A model generated the notes under the pieces. That model worked only from the letters and a program-made list of their open reading frames with translations, was not told where the DNA came from and made no database searches. From positions 682,001 through 746,000 of the forward strand of contig NZ_BCFL01000018.1 of assembly GCF_002217755.1 (NCBI RefSeq): a DNA stretch of 64,000 nucleotides, given 5' to 3'. Within the stretch, counting starts at the first letter, position 1. Every line of letters begins with the position of its first letter. Positions 1-10,489 of the stretch are shown in pieces. The stretch is from Streptomyces hyaluromycini (lineage in GTDB: Bacteria; Actinomycetota; Actinomycetes; Streptomycetales; Streptomycetaceae). Position numbers and translations under genes: made by a program.

Positions 1-2
1 TC

Positions 3-3000
3 TACCTCGTGGAGAAGGTCGTCAGGGTCACCGCGCCGCCCGACACCAGGGCCCCGCTCGCCAAGGACCGGCCGAACACCGCGCAGGGGCCCGCGAAGCT
101 GCGCAAGAACTCGCCCCGGAGCTGGAGCCGGAAGCCGGAGACCAGGGAGTTCCGGACCTGGAGCCTGGAACGCCTGCCGCTCCCCGAGGCCCGCCGGCTG
201 GCCGAACCGGCCGGGCCGCGGCAGCAGCCGCCCGGCGCCGAGCCGGCCGCTCCCCCGTACCTGACGAAGGACCGGCCGCCGACGCTCGGCATGAGCCACG
301 TCGAGGAGTTCACCTTCGCCGACGACAGGCACACCCACGAGGACGGCGACGGCACGCACCGCACGCTGCCCGAGCACTTCGCCGACCAGGTGCTGAGGGC
401 CGTGGCCCAGGCGTATCCGGACCTGGTCGCCCCCCTCGACGAACTCGATCCGCGCAACCCCCGCTGGCGGGACGGCGACCACTTCCAGCTCGTCCTCGGC
501 AACACCCAGGAGGTGCTGAACACCCTCGCCTACCAGAACATGGCCGGGAACCTGGAGCGGATGACGACCACGGGGCTGCCGATCGCCCTGGTCGGCTCCA
601 GCCGTACCACCCGGGAGCGCCGGTACGTGTGGGTGGACGCGCAGCTGTCGGAGCGGCGTTACGAGGGCCTGCGCGAGGATCTGCGGCTGCGGTACAGCGC
701 GCCGGGCAGCGAGAACCTCGCCGGGCAGCAGGCGGGGAGCAGGGGTCTGCAGGGCGGGGTGGAGGCGGTGCTGTCGACGCGTGACCAGGCCAGCGACGAC
801 ATCGGCGCGCCCCTGCACGCGGGCACCGTGTCGCTGGGGGCCTCCTACGGCAGGCGCGCGGAGTCCGAGAGCGGATACGGCAACGCCGCCTCGCACGAGG
901 CGATGTCGATCGGTACGAAGGGCTCGCACCTCTACAGCTACCGGCTGACGCTGACGGCGAAGCGCGGCGGCTTCCGGCGGCCGCGCGGCCTGCTGCGCGG
1001 CCCGCTCCTGCTGAACCTGCTCGGCACCCAGCCGTTCGTCCTCTCCGAGCCGGAGACCGACCTGATCGGCGGGAACGTCCAGGGCACGCGCGAGGGCGGT
1101 CCGGTGACGGGCCGGGTGCTGCTGAGCATCCCCGTCGAGCACGTTCCCACCGAGGCCACCGAGGCCTGGGACGGGACGGCCGCCGATGTCGTACGCATGG
1201 AGCGGCACGAGGCCCTGGGCCTGGCGCTCGCCGAACACCCGCCGGCCGGCCGGGGCACGGACGGCCTTCCGGCGGCGTTCGGGAAGCACCCGCACCAGAC
1301 CATCGCCGTGGTCGCCGATCCCGCGATCACCAGGTCCGTGGAGGAGGTGCTGGGCGCGTCGTCCGACGGCTCGTGGCTGCTGACCCGGCAGGGCGCGCCC
1401 GCGCACGACGCGGCGCTGCGGGTGTTCCAGAGCCAGTACCTGACCGCCAACTTCGACCAGACGTCGACGGCCGCGGGCTGGCGGGTGTCGGGTCTGTGGT
1501 CCAAGAAGCCGTATCTCGATCGGACGTCGGTCGTCGCGCACCGGACCCGGATCCTGCCCGACCGCCTGGTCGCGCTGACGCGCGGGGTGACGGTCGACAC
1601 CGAGACCACGGTCGGCGGGTCCACGACGGTCAGCGGACGCGACGCCAGGACGAGCACGTTCTTCGTGGGCGGGCAGGTCGCGTACCAGAACGCGCACGGG
1701 GTGGGGCCGGGTGTCGTCGGCACCTACGGTCTGGCGGCGAGCCCGTACCGGCTGGACCGGTCCGAGTGGCGGACGGTCACGCGCACCGCGATCGCGGAGA
1801 TGACCCGCAGGGACGCGAACCGTCATGTCCTGGTCGTGGGTGACGTGGCGCACGAGATCGCGGCCGCCTCCAGCGTCGTCGGCGAGAGGGCGACCCGCCT
1901 TCGGCGCCTGGAGGGCCGGCTGGCCGGGGTCGCCGGACGCCGGGTGACGGTCGAGCGCGGCTGGATGGGCCATGTCCCGGAGAAGAGCGCCTACCGGCTC
2001 GGGCTGCTGCGCGACTCGTACGGGGACGTGCCGCGGTACGACCAGGGGCGGTCCTGGTCGCCGCAGCCCTGGCTGCTCGACCACCCCTTCGGCAGCTTCC
2101 CGGTCAACTCCCTCGACGCCACCGCGGTGTTGAGCGACTTCGACGGCAAGCTCCGGCCGCTGGGGCTGTCCGTCACCGACCGGGACACGATCCACCGGCT
2201 GGTGTCGGCCCGGGTCGCCCGCGCGCTCGGCAAGGAGCAGCGGGGACCGGGTTCCTCGGTCCCGGCGCGGCTCGGCCGCTGGGGCTCGGAGACCGTGGGG
2301 GTCTGGGTCGGGCACCGGCCGGTCCGGGTACGGGCGGAGCTGGTCCCGGTCCGGGTGGCGCGGCAGAACGACGGCGCCGAGGGCCCGGGCTTCGGCGGGC
2401 TGGGGCACAGCGTGGAGCTGGAGGAGCCCCGGCACGCCGTGGAGACGGTCCAGCAGGGCCGCAGCCGGGTGTCCGGCAGGACGGTCGGCACGACCGTCGC
2501 CATGGCCGTGCACGTCCACAACGACACCGTCAGGGCTGCCGGTCCCGCCCTGTCGACGGTGGGCATCACCCAGCGGGGCATCACCGGCAACCAGTCGGAG
2601 GGCAGCGTCAGGATCGCCACCACCGCGACCTCGCAGGCGCACGGCGAGTACGTCACCCGGTACCGGCTGCGGCTCACCGCCGAGCTCTCCGGGCGTGCCC
2701 CGATCCGCACCGAGGGCGAGGTCGGCGACCTGGTCGAGCACTACCCGCTCAGCCTCATGCGCCCGGACCCGGCCGGTACCGCCGCCGCGACGCCGGACGA
2801 CCGGCTGGCCCCGCCGGCGCTGCCCGTGCACGGCGGCTCCCGCCGGGTCGACGTGCCGCGTACCGGAGCCGGCGGGTGGCACGACGTACGGCATCCCGGC
2901 GACGGCACCACGAAGCCGTTCGCCCTGCCCGAGGAAGGCTTCAGGGTCCGCCGGATCGTCGGCCTGGAGGCCCTGCGGGAGGCGAACACGGTGGCGATGG

Positions 3001-5369
3001 CCGCCGCCTACGACACGTCCTTCCCGCTCACCGGCGACCTGACCGAAGAGCTGCTGGACCGGGCCGGGAAGACGCCGCTGACCGCTCCCGGCTCGGGGGC
3101 GGCACAGAACCTGGAGGACGGCACCGGCAACAGCGCCCTCACCGCGTTCTACGACCGGACCCTGACCGCCGGCGGCTACGACGTGCCGGGACTGGACGAC
3201 CGCGGTTTCCTCGGCGGCTCGCACGGCGACCTCAGGCTGTACTCCAGGCCCGACTTCGGCAACGCGCAGCTGCTGGCCGTCGCCGACGGGCTGAAGTTCG
3301 AGTCCCCCCGGCGGGACGTGAACGGCGTCGCCACGTCCGCCGCCCGCCAGGGGGCGACGCAGGCGGCGCTGGGCGGCGGCCCCTTCGTGTCCTCGCAGAG
3401 CACCGGCACGACCCAGATGACGGCGGGTCCCGCCGACAACTCCGCCGACTCCGACGCCCTGGCCGCCGGCGGCGACCGGCTCACCTCGGTGAACGTCAAG
3501 CCGGGCGCGGTCCGTACGTTCCTCTTCGCCATCCCCACCACCTGGCTGTCCGTCGCCGAGGTACGGCACCACGTGAAGGACAGCCGGCTGGGCAGCGCGG
3601 CCCGCAGCGTCTTCGGTCACCCCCGCCGCGGGCCGCAGGCGAGGGAGACCGACACCACGGTCCTGGCCTGGGTCCGTGAGGACGTCGCCCGCACCCTGGG
3701 GCTGATCGACGACTCGGGCTTCCCGAAGCAGGTGGCCGAGGCATGGGACGCGGTCACCCAGGCCGACAAGGAATGGACCGCCGCCGACAAGAAGTACTGG
3801 GACCTGCGCCGGGACAACGGCGACCGGCACGACAGGGAGCTGAGCGCGGCCGAGCAGCGGTCGACGGCGGCGCAGTCGGACGTGACCGCCGCCGAGGAGG
3901 CGATCGCCCGCCTCGACGCGGAGGACGCGGCGGGCGCCGAACCCGCGCACGGGGACAGGGCCGACCTCCACGACAGCGAACGCCGGAGCGCTCAGGAGCG
4001 GCTGGCGGACGCGCGGCGGGAGGCCGCCGACGCCTCGGCCGTCCTGGACACCGCCCTGGCCCGGCAGGCCGCCTTCGCCGACAGCCTGCGGGCCCACCGG
4101 GACTTCGCCGAGGCCCTCGCCGAGGAGTACGCCCGGGTGCGCGAGGCCACCGACCGACTGACCCGCTGGCACCAGCTGCACGCCACCGCGGACGGCCGCG
4201 GACGGCTCGGCAGCACGCCCGAACCGGATGCGGTGGCCTTCGAGCCGCCCGCGGCCCCGAAGCCGGAGGAGCAGACGGAGCAGGAGAAGCCGGAGAAGCA
4301 GGAGAAGCAGGAGAAGGACGGCGGCGAGGGCAGCGCCTCCGGGAAGGGGAAGGCGCGGGAGGAGACGGCCCCGGAGGAGAAGGCTCCGGAGCAGGAGTCG
4401 CCCCGGGCGGAGACCGCGACGCCCGGTCCGCGGCACGACGACGGCGCCCCGCGGCCGGAGGCCGAGCCGCTGCCCGCCCACCACCGCCCGCCGTGGCAGC
4501 CCGGCGGTGCCGTGGGCACGGGTGCGCGCCGCTTCGACACCGTCACCGACCACCGCACCCTGACCGCCACCGACCCCGACGGGAGCACCCATGTGTACGA
4601 CCTGTTGGCGCCGGACGACGACGGCAACGGCTTCTACGCCGCCGTCCAGGGCGCCCGGGGCCGCGACGCCGACCGGACGCAGGGAGCCGACCTCGCCCGT
4701 CTGGTGGCCTTCGGCCGGCTGCCTGCCCGGGCGGCGCTCGACCCCGGGGCCACCTTCCACGTCGGCGAGCTCACGGAGCGGCTGGACCGAGGCTTCCGGA
4801 GCGACCTGGCACTGCAGGCCGCGATCGAGGAGCGGGGCGGTGTGCTGCCCGGCGACCTGCACGCCGGTCTCACCGGCCCGCAGCGCCGGAACCTGGTGCG
4901 GCTCAACCTCCGGACGGCCCGCCGGTGGGACACCGCGACGGCCGGCCTGGCCGCCTCGCTCACCGCGCGAGCCCTCCGCATCGGCCTCACCGTCGTCGAC
5001 GAGGACGGCGGCTACCGGTACTTCTCCGGTGCCGGGCCGGACACCGACCGCGCGCTGCCGCAGGTGACCGTGTACCGGCGGGGCGACGACTACCTCGCCG
5101 CCCGCCCGCGCGGGACCGCCCCGGTGCCGGCTCCCCCGGACGCGCCGCTGCACCCCGACATGCTGGACGACAAGGGCGAGTTGACCGAGCCAGGTGAGCC
5201 GACCGAGCCCGGCGAGCCGACCGAGCCCGGCGAGCCGGACCCGGCGGACGGACCGCGGGCCCCGGCCGGCCCGTCCACGGTCGCCGACCGTATCGTCGAG
5301 ATCCTGACGGGCCTGGAGCCGGGGCCTTCGGAGACCGCCGGGCACACCCGGCCCGGCATCCCCGACTGA
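3..5369 (+). CDS. Giant modular protein, 5' end missing
   Basis: The frame is already open at the window edge and continues without a start that has a ribosome site, so the N terminus is missing; about 1,788 residues are visible. Two beta-rich segments (roughly residues 230-560 and 830-1110) resemble each other, sharing patterns such as YRLTLTA/YRLRLTA and a following hydrophobic stretch, which suggests internal duplication. Residues about 1245-1390 are alanine/glutamate/arginine-rich and likely coiled coil; 1410-1500 is a low-complexity E/K/P/Q linker. A C-terminal domain follows, with DGNGFYAAV (about 1538) and GDDY (about 1692) at places resembling the Cys and His motifs of OTU-like peptidases, but without Cys or His. 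The tail carries EPGEPT repeats. There is no recognisable signal peptide in the visible part. The next gene, a beta-helix/AAA+ protein, starts 81 bases downstream and is probably co-transcribed. Function unknown; large size plus an EccA-like partner suggest an exported or surface-associated role, which is inference. Confidence 0.75.
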   Translation, partial: YLVEKVVRVTAPPDTRAPLAKDRPNTAQGPAKLRKNSPRSWSRKPETREFRTWSLERLPLPEARRLAEPAGPRQQPPGAEPAAPPYLTKDRPPTLGMSHVEEFTFADDRHTHEDGDGTHRTLPEHFADQVLRAVAQAYPDLVAPLDELDPRNPRWRDGDHFQLVLGNTQEVLNTLAYQNMAGNLERMTTTGLPIALVGSSRTTRERRYVWVDAQLSERRYEGLREDLRLRYSAPGSENLAGQQAGSRGLQGGVEAVLSTRDQASDDIGAPLHAGTVSLGASYGRRAESESGYGNAASHEAMSIGTKGSHLYSYRLTLTAKRGGFRRPRGLLRGPLLLNLLGTQPFVLSEPETDLIGGNVQGTREGGPVTGRVLLSIPVEHVPTEATEAWDGTAADVVRMERHEALGLALAEHPPAGRGTDGLPAAFGKHPHQTIAVVADPAITRSVEEVLGASSDGSWLLTRQGAPAHDAALRVFQSQYLTANFDQTSTAAGWRVSGLWSKKPYLDRTSVVAHRTRILPDRLVALTRGVTVDTETTVGGSTTVSGRDARTSTFFVGGQVAYQNAHGVGPGVVGTYGLAASPYRLDRSEWRTVTRTAIAEMTRRDANRHVLVVGDVAHEIAAASSVVGERATRLRRLEGRLAGVAGRRVTVERGWMGHVPEKSAYRLGLLRDSYGDVPRYDQGRSWSPQPWLLDHPFGSFPVNSLDATAVLSDFDGKLRPLGLSVTDRDTIHRLVSARVARALGKEQRGPGSSVPARLGRWGSETVGVWVGHRPVRVRAELVPVRVARQNDGAEGPGFGGLGHSVELEEPRHAVETVQQGRSRVSGRTVGTTVAMAVHVHNDTVRAAGPALSTVGITQRGITGNQSEGSVRIATTATSQAHGEYVTRYRLRLTAELSGRAPIRTEGEVGDLVEHYPLSLMRPDPAGTAAATPDDRLAPPALPVHGGSRRVDVPRTGAGGWHDVRHPGDGTTKPFALPEEGFRVRRIVGLEALREANTVAMAAAYDTSFPLTGDLTEELLDRAGKTPLTAPGSGAAQNLEDGTGNSALTAFYDRTLTAGGYDVPGLDDRGFLGGSHGDLRLYSRPDFGNAQLLAVADGLKFESPRRDVNGVATSAARQGATQAALGGGPFVSSQSTGTTQMTAGPADNSADSDALAAGGDRLTSVNVKPGAVRTFLFAIPTTWLSVAEVRHHVKDSRLGSAARSVFGHPRRGPQARETDTTVLAWVREDVARTLGLIDDSGFPKQVAEAWDAVTQADKEWTAADKKYWDLRRDNGDRHDRELSAAEQRSTAAQSDVTAAEEAIARLDAEDAAGAEPAHGDRADLHDSERRSAQERLADARREAADASAVLDTALARQAAFADSLRAHRDFAEALAEEYARVREATDRLTRWHQLHATADGRGRLGSTPEPDAVAFEPPAAPKPEEQTEQEKPEKQEKQEKDGGEGSASGKGKAREETAPEEKAPEQESPRAETATPGPRHDDGAPRPEAEPLPAHHRPPWQPGGAVGTGARRFDTVTDHRTLTATDPDGSTHVYDLLAPDDDGNGFYAAVQGARGRDADRTQGADLARLVAFGRLPARAALDPGATFHVGELTERLDRGFRSDLALQAAIEERGGVLPGDLHAGLTGPQRRNLVRLNLRTARRWDTATAGLAASLTARALRIGLTVVDEDGGYRYFSGAGPDTDRALPQVTVYRRGDDYLAARPRGTAPVPAPPDAPLHPDMLDDKGELTEPGEPTEPGEPTEPGEPDPADGPRAPAGPSTVADRIVEILTGLEPGPSETAGHTRPGIPD
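5187..5240 (+). repeat. 18-bp tandem repeat encoding EPGEPT
   Basis: Three near-identical 18-base units encode EPGEPT hexapeptides just before the C terminus of the giant protein. The unit is a multiple of three, so copy-number change would keep the frame. It likely forms a flexible acidic/proline linker. Confidence 0.85.
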
Positions 5370-5449
5370 CCACCCGGCCCGCACCGTGCGGCAGCGACAC
5401 CCGCAACCACCAGCACAGAGAACCACCGAGAACCGAGGAGGACCGGCCC

Positions 5450-8400
5450 GTGGCACGCCAGCTTCTGACCGTAGGCCAGGACGGCACGGGCGAGTTCCCG
5501 ACGATCGGGGAGGCGCTGGCCCGGGCCCATTCCGGCGCGGTGATACGGATCCTGCCCGGGAGTTACGCGGAGGCGCTGACCGTCCGGACCCGGGTGACGC
5601 TGGTCGCCGAGGGCCCCCGTGCCTCGGTGCGGATCGAGCCGGTGCGCGGCAGCGCGATCACGCTCGCCGCCGACGCCGTGCTCCTCACCGACCTGGTGCT
5701 GCGGGCGGGCGAGGGCGACCTGCCGGTGGTGGACGCGGTGCGCGGCCAGGTCGCGCTGGACGGCTGCGAGGTGACCGGCGGCGGCTGGACGGCCGTACTG
5801 AGCCGCGGCACCGGCTCGCTCGCGATGCGCGGCTGCCGGGTCACCAACCCGGTCGGCGCCGGCATCGTGGAGACGGCCGCCGCGGGCAGCATCATCGAGG
5901 GCTGCCTGGTGGAGAACCTGGGCACCTCGGCGATCGTGATCAGCGAGCAGGGCCGGGCCACCGTACGGCACTGCACGCTCCGCGACGCCCGGGGCAACGG
6001 CCTGCTGGCGAACGGGAGTTCGCGCGGCTCGGTGGAGGACTGCGAGATCTCCTCGACGGACAAGCCGGCGCTGGCCCTGGAGGGCGGCACCGCGCTGTCG
6101 GCGGCCCGGGTCCAGGTGCACGGCGGTGCGATCGGCGTCTATGCGGCGAGTTCGGCGCGGGTGTCGCTGACGGACGTACGGGTCGACGGCACCCGCGGGC
6201 ACGGTTTCGTGGTGGCCGCCGGCAGCGACCCGCAGCTGCGGGCCTGCGGCAGCGCCCGCACCGGGGGCGGCGGTCTGGTGGTCACCGAGCGGTCCCGGGG
6301 CACGTACACGGACTGCGAGTTCACGGGTGCGGCCGAACCGGGCGTGTACGTGGGCGAGTCGAGCGCGCCGGTGCTGGTCGGGGTGCGGGTCGCCGACTGC
6401 GCGGGGATCGGGGTGCAGCTGGTGGACGAGTCGGCGGCCGAGTTCGACCGGCTGACGGTCGCGGACAGCGGGGGGATCGGGGTGTCGATCCGCTCCGGTG
6501 CGAATCCGCTGCTGCGGCGGGCGCTGGTGACCGGCGCCCGGGGTCCCGGTGTGCTGGTCGCGGAGGACGGGCGGGGCCGTCTGGAGGACTGCACCGTCGA
6601 GTCGGCGGGCGGGCACGGGCTGCGCACGGAGGGGCACGGCAACCCGCACGTCGGGGACTCGGTGATCCGCGGGGCGGGCAAGTCCGGTGTGTCGGTGGGC
6701 GCCCGCGGGCTGGGCTCGCTGCGGGACTGCGAGGTGAGCGGCTCGGCCGACTCCGGGGTGACGGTGGAGGAGGGCGGCGAGGTGGCGCTGGTACGGCTGC
6801 GGGTCGCCGGTTCCGGCCGGCACGGGGTGCTGGTGGCGGCCGGGGGGCGGGCCGCGCTCAGCGGCTGCGAGGTCTCGGAGAACGGCGCGGACGGTGTCCG
6901 GATCGACAGCGGCGAGCAGGTGTCGGTGACCGGGTGTGCGGTGCGCGGCAACAAGGGCGCCGGGCTGCGGGCCGGGAAGCCCGGACCGCGGCTGTCGGTG
7001 TCCGGGCTGACCAGTACGGACAACCACCGGCCGGACGCCTGGCCGGGCGCCGAGCCGGGACCGCTCGCGGAGGGCGCGGAGGGCGCGGAGGAGGAACCCG
7101 CCGAGCCGCAGGGGCCGTTCGCGGAACTCGACAACCTGGTCGGGCTGGCCGGGGTCAAGCACCAGGTCAACACCCTGGTGAACCTGGGCCGGCTGGCGCA
7201 GCGCCGGGCCGAACTGGGCATCCCGGCACCGCCGATGAGCCGCCACCTGGTCTTCGCCGGTCCGCCCGGCACCGGCAAGACCACCGTGGCCCGGCTCTAC
7301 GGCAGCATCCTCGCCGACCTCGGCATGCTGTCCTCCGGGCACATCGTCGAGGTGTCCCGCTCCGACCTGGTCGCCCAGGTCATCGGCGGGACCGCCATCA
7401 AGACCACGGAGGTCTTCGAACGGGCCCTGGGCGGTGTGCTGTTCGTCGACGAGGCGTACACGCTGCTGTCGGACAGCAAGGGGTCGGGCGCTGACTTCGG
7501 GCGGGAGGCGATCGACACCCTGGTGAAGCTGGTGGAGGACCACCGCGACGAGGTCGTGGTGATCGTCGCCGGGTACTCGAAGGAGATGCAGGACTTCCTG
7601 GCCGCCAACCCGGGCCTCGCCTCCCGGTTCACCCGCACCATCGAGTTCGCCAACTACTCGGTGGACGAGCTGGTCACCATCACCGAGAACATGTGTGCCG
7701 CGCACCGCTATGTCCTCGACCCGCTGGCGATGCAGGCGCTGCACCTGCACTTCGGCCGGATGCAGCGGGACGCGACCTTCGGCAACGGCCGTGCCGCGCG
7801 CCGGGTGTTCGAGGAGATGGTGGACCGGCAGTCGTTCCGGCTGGCGTCGCTGCCCGAGGCGACCGAGGCCGACCTGCTGCTGATCCTGCCCGAGGACGTG
7901 GGCGAGGCGGAGGCCGCCGAGGTCCGCGGCGGCGGCACGGCGGCGCCCGGCGACTCCGACGTGCTGGCCCGGCTGAACGGCATGATCGGTCTGGGCGCGG
8001 TCAAGCGCGAGGTGCGCGGCATCCTGGACCTGCTGACCACCACCCGGCAGCGGCAGGCGGTCGGGCTGCCCACCCCGAAGGTCAGCCACCACCTGGTCTT
8101 CTCCGGCCCGCCCGGCACCGGCAAGACCACCGTGGCCCGGCTCTACGCCGACCTGCTGCGCTCCTTCGGGATCCTGCCGCGCGGCCAGCTGGTCGAGGTG
8201 GCCCGCGCCGACCTGGTGGGCCGCTACATCGGGCACACCGCGCAGCTCACCGCCGAGGCCTTCGAGAAGGCCCTCGGCGGGGTGCTGTTCATCGACGAGG
8301 CGTACACCCTCACCCCCGAGAACGCGCCGCAGGACTTCGGCCGGGAGGCGGTCGACACGCTGCTGAAGCTGATGGAGGACCACCGCGACGAGGTGGTGGT

Positions 8401-8785
8401 GATCGTCGCCGGCTATCCGCGGGAGATGGGACGGTTCCTGGACTCCAACCCCGGTCTGGCGTCCCGGTTCTCCCGGCATGTGCGGTTCGAGGACTACACG
8501 ACGGCCGAACTCCTGGAGATCGTCGGGGAGATGACCGCGAGCGCCGGCTACAAGTGCGCCCCGGCCACCCTGGAGGCCCTGCACGCCCACCTGGACGCGG
8601 TTCCGCGCGACCGGTCGTTCGGCAACGCCCGGCTGGCCCGCCGGCTGGTCGAGTCGATGATGACCCGGCAGGCGGGCCGGCTGGGCGGCATCGCCAGCCC
8701 GGACCTGGAGGCCCTCACCCTGCTGCTGCCGCAGGACCTGCCGCACACCGAGGAGCAGGGGGCGCAGGCCGGTCTGCCGGGCTGA
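5450..8785 (+). CDS. Right-handed beta-helix protein with two CbxX-type AAA+ domains
   Basis: This 1,111-residue protein has three parts. Residues about 15-510 are short repeating beta-strand turns (patterns like G-V-x-V, CxV, G-x-G-V) typical of a pectate-lyase-like right-handed parallel beta-helix. Two AAA+ modules of the CbxX/CfqX/SpoVK type follow: Walker [10 protein letters not shown] at about 604 and 886, Walker [11 protein letters not shown] at about 662 and [10 protein letters not shown] at about 943, each followed by a sensor/arginine-finger region (ASRFTR, ASRFSR). The AAA+ type is that of EccA, the cytosolic ATPase of type VII secretion, and beta-helix/AAA fusions are known in Streptomyces; whether this one serves secretion is inference. 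GTG start at 5450 is preceded by GAGGAGG. It follows the giant protein in the same orientation, and the two probably act together. No eccB/C/D/E or WXG100 gene is visible in the window. Confidence 0.9.
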   Translation: MARQLLTVGQDGTGEFPTIGEALARAHSGAVIRILPGSYAEALTVRTRVTLVAEGPRASVRIEPVRGSAITLAADAVLLTDLVLRAGEGDLPVVDAVRGQVALDGCEVTGGGWTAVLSRGTGSLAMRGCRVTNPVGAGIVETAAAGSIIEGCLVENLGTSAIVISEQGRATVRHCTLRDARGNGLLANGSSRGSVEDCEISSTDKPALALEGGTALSAARVQVHGGAIGVYAASSARVSLTDVRVDGTRGHGFVVAAGSDPQLRACGSARTGGGGLVVTERSRGTYTDCEFTGAAEPGVYVGESSAPVLVGVRVADCAGIGVQLVDESAAEFDRLTVADSGGIGVSIRSGANPLLRRALVTGARGPGVLVAEDGRGRLEDCTVESAGGHGLRTEGHGNPHVGDSVIRGAGKSGVSVGARGLGSLRDCEVSGSADSGVTVEEGGEVALVRLRVAGSGRHGVLVAAGGRAALSGCEVSENGADGVRIDSGEQVSVTGCAVRGNKGAGLRAGKPGPRLSVSGLTSTDNHRPDAWPGAEPGPLAEGAEGAEEEPAEPQGPFAELDNLVGLAGVKHQVNTLVNLGRLAQRRAELGIPAPPMSRHLVFAGPPGTGKTTVARLYGSILADLGMLSSGHIVEVSRSDLVAQVIGGTAIKTTEVFERALGGVLFVDEAYTLLSDSKGSGADFGREAIDTLVKLVEDHRDEVVVIVAGYSKEMQDFLAANPGLASRFTRTIEFANYSVDELVTITENMCAAHRYVLDPLAMQALHLHFGRMQRDATFGNGRAARRVFEEMVDRQSFRLASLPEATEADLLLILPEDVGEAEAAEVRGGGTAAPGDSDVLARLNGMIGLGAVKREVRGILDLLTTTRQRQAVGLPTPKVSHHLVFSGPPGTGKTTVARLYADLLRSFGILPRGQLVEVARADLVGRYIGHTAQLTAEAFEKALGGVLFIDEAYTLTPENAPQDFGREAVDTLLKLMEDHRDEVVVIVAGYPREMGRFLDSNPGLASRFSRHVRFEDYTTAELLEIVGEMTASAGYKCAPATLEALHAHLDAVPRDRSFGNARLARRLVESMMTRQAGRLGGIASPDLEALTLLLPQDLPHTEEQGAQAGLPG

Positions 8786-8798
8786 CGCACAGGTCCGC

Positions 8799-8840
8799 GT
8801 CCGCCCGGCCCCGGACGGCGGACATGTGTCCCGGGCGGAC
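8799..8840. terminator. Bidirectional hairpin between convergent genes
   Basis: GTCCGCCCGG at 8799-8808 is perfectly complementary to CCGGGCGGAC at 8831-8840, giving a 10-bp GC stem between two convergent genes. There is no T-tract, as is usual for Streptomyces terminators. Confidence 0.6.
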
Positions 8841-8851
8841 CGGGAGCGGTG

Positions 8852-9415
8852 TCAGGCTCCGGCCTCCGGTGCCGACAGGGTGTAGAAGACCGCCCGGCCC
8901 TGCTTGGTGCGCCGGACCCGGTTCCTGGCGACGAGGTTCTCCAGCGTCGTACGGATCACCGTCGTCTTGATGGTGCGGCCGGGCTGACCGGCCCTGATCG
9001 CCTCGGCGACGTCGGTCGCGGAGCGCGGCTCGCGCTGCTCGGCGAGATAGGTGTGGACGGCCTCGACGAGGCTCGGCTTCGGCCCCGCGGGGCTCGGCTG
9101 CGCGGAGTCGGCGCGGTGCGGCGCGGGCTCGGTCCGCTGGTGCGGGACGGCGGCCTCGACGGCATCGGTGACGTCGGCCGCTTCGGCGATCCCGGCGGCC
9201 CCGGCGGCCCCGGGTACGGAGGCGGTGGCCTGCGGAGTGAGCGCCTGCTGCAGCCGCTCCAGCACCACCCTGTTCTCCCGTACCGCGCGCAACCGCTCTT
9301 CCAGGGCGGCGATCTCGGTGGCGAGACGGTCCTGTTCCGCTGTGTTGAGTTCCAGGTCCTGCGCGATCCGCGCGCTGTACTCGGACGCCAGCTCGGTGCC
9401 GGATGACTCGGACAT
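8852..9415 (-). CDS. Coiled-coil protein with winged-helix-like C terminus
   Basis: Protein of 187 residues (start MSESSGTELA). Residues about 15-60 form a leucine/glutamate-rich coiled coil (LNTAEQDRLATEIAALEERL). An alanine/proline-rich linker follows, and residues about 120-185 look like a winged helix: a helix (SLVEAVHTYL), a helix-turn-helix (SATDVAEAIRAG, TIKTTVIRTTLENLV) and a wing (ARNRVRRTKQGRAVFYTL). That C-terminal form recurs in small actinobacterial proteins related to BlaI/MarR-like regulators. A start 30 bases further upstream is open but has no better ribosome site. It is probably a DNA-binding or partner protein. It is separated by a hairpin from the convergent AAA+ gene; the family is not identified with certainty. 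Confidence 0.75.
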   Translation of the reverse strand: MSESSGTELASEYSARIAQDLELNTAEQDRLATEIAALEERLRAVRENRVVLERLQQALTPQATASVPGAAGAAGIAEAADVTDAVEAAVPHQRTEPAPHRADSAQPSPAGPKPSLVEAVHTYLAEQREPRSATDVAEAIRAGQPGRTIKTTVIRTTLENLVARNRVRRTKQGRAVFYTLSAPEAGA

Positions 9416-9529
9416 GCGGTCGTGCCTCTCGTCGATGTGCGCCACGCGGGGACGCCGTTGTGCTCCGCGCGGGGCTACAGCGTACGCACACGGAGCGTGC
9501 CAGGGGCGTGACTCGGGCCGACGGGTGTC

Positions 9530-10207
9530 TCAACCGGTGGCGGTGGCCCGCTCGATGACATCGACGACCACCTCGGGCCGCGACACATAGATGGCATGGC
9601 TGCCGGGCACCTCGACGACCGTGGCGCCCGCGCGCTCGGCCATCGACCGCTGGGCCAGCGGCGGGATCATCCGGTCGTCGGCCGCGACCAGGTACCAGCT
9701 GGGCCTGGTCCGCCACGCGGGTTCGCCGACGCTCCCGCACAGCGCCTCGGATCCCCACGGCACCTGCGAGTCGGCCATGAACCGCGCCCGCGCCTCGGGC
9801 AGGTCACCGGCGAAGGAGGCGTGGAACCGGTCGCGGTCGAGCAGCACATAGCCGTCGCGCATCGGCAGGAACGGCGGCACCGACACGCCCGGCGGCGGGT
9901 CGGCGATCAGGGAGTCGACGGACTCGCCGCGGTCCGGCGCGAACGCGGCGACGTAGACGAGGGCGGACACCTTGGGGTCGACACCGGCCTCGGTGGTGAC
10001 GACACCGCCGTAGGAGTGCCCCACCAGGGTCACCGGCCCGTCCTGCAGGGCGATGAGCCGCCGGACCGCCGCGACGTCCTCGGCGAGGGACCGGGTGGCG
10101 TTCTGCGCGACGGTGACCCGGTATCCCGCGCCGACGAGGCGCTCGTGCACCCCCGCCCAGCCGGATCCGTCCACGAACGCGCCGTGGACGAGAATCACGT
10201 TCCGCAC
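9530..10207 (-). CDS. Alpha/beta hydrolase
   Basis: A compact alpha/beta hydrolase of 225 residues. The N terminus has the strand-turn VILVHGAFVDGSGW (oxyanion HGxF region). The nucleophile elbow is GHSYGG (Ser about 80) and the C-terminal catalytic His lies in PGSHAIYVSRPE. An acid in SWYLVAADDRMI completes a plausible triad. There is no signal peptide, so it is cytosolic. Length and motifs fit the esterase/haloalkane-dehalogenase-like group often annotated as alpha/beta fold hydrolase; the substrate cannot be told. GTG start is preceded by GGGGAAGA. It is divergent from the LAL regulator at 10490, with about 280 bases between them that hold only short CCGAAC repeats and no gene. Confidence 0.9.
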   Translation of the reverse strand: MRNVILVHGAFVDGSGWAGVHERLVGAGYRVTVAQNATRSLAEDVAAVRRLIALQDGPVTLVGHSYGGVVTTEAGVDPKVSALVYVAAFAPDRGESVDSLIADPPPGVSVPPFLPMRDGYVLLDRDRFHASFAGDLPEARARFMADSQVPWGSEALCGSVGEPAWRTRPSWYLVAADDRMIPPLAQRSMAERAGATVVEVPGSHAIYVSRPEVVVDVIERATATG

Positions 10208-10489
10208 AGATCTTCCCCTTGTCGTGACGGGCCGTCGGGCTCCGCACCGTGTCCGGGCCGCTTCGCCGTCCTCACTGTACGAGGCCGTGACATGCGCCGT
10301 ACCGACAAGATGACCTGATCGCCCGCACGGGCAGGCAGGACAGCCCGTCTGTCACTGTGACGCACGCCACTACGGCACGTCCGAACTTTCGGCACCGGTC
10401 CACCATCCAGTCGCAGAGCCCGAACCCGAACCCGAACCGAACCCGGCCCGACTCGATCCGGTCCGACCACGATGGGAAGCTGTTTCATC

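Noticed and set aside
5090-8746. Very long minus-strand open frame opposite the beta-helix/AAA+ gene
   Set aside because: It mirrors the codon periodicity of the plus-strand gene, which has clear Walker motifs; the antisense product is low-complexity with no domain.
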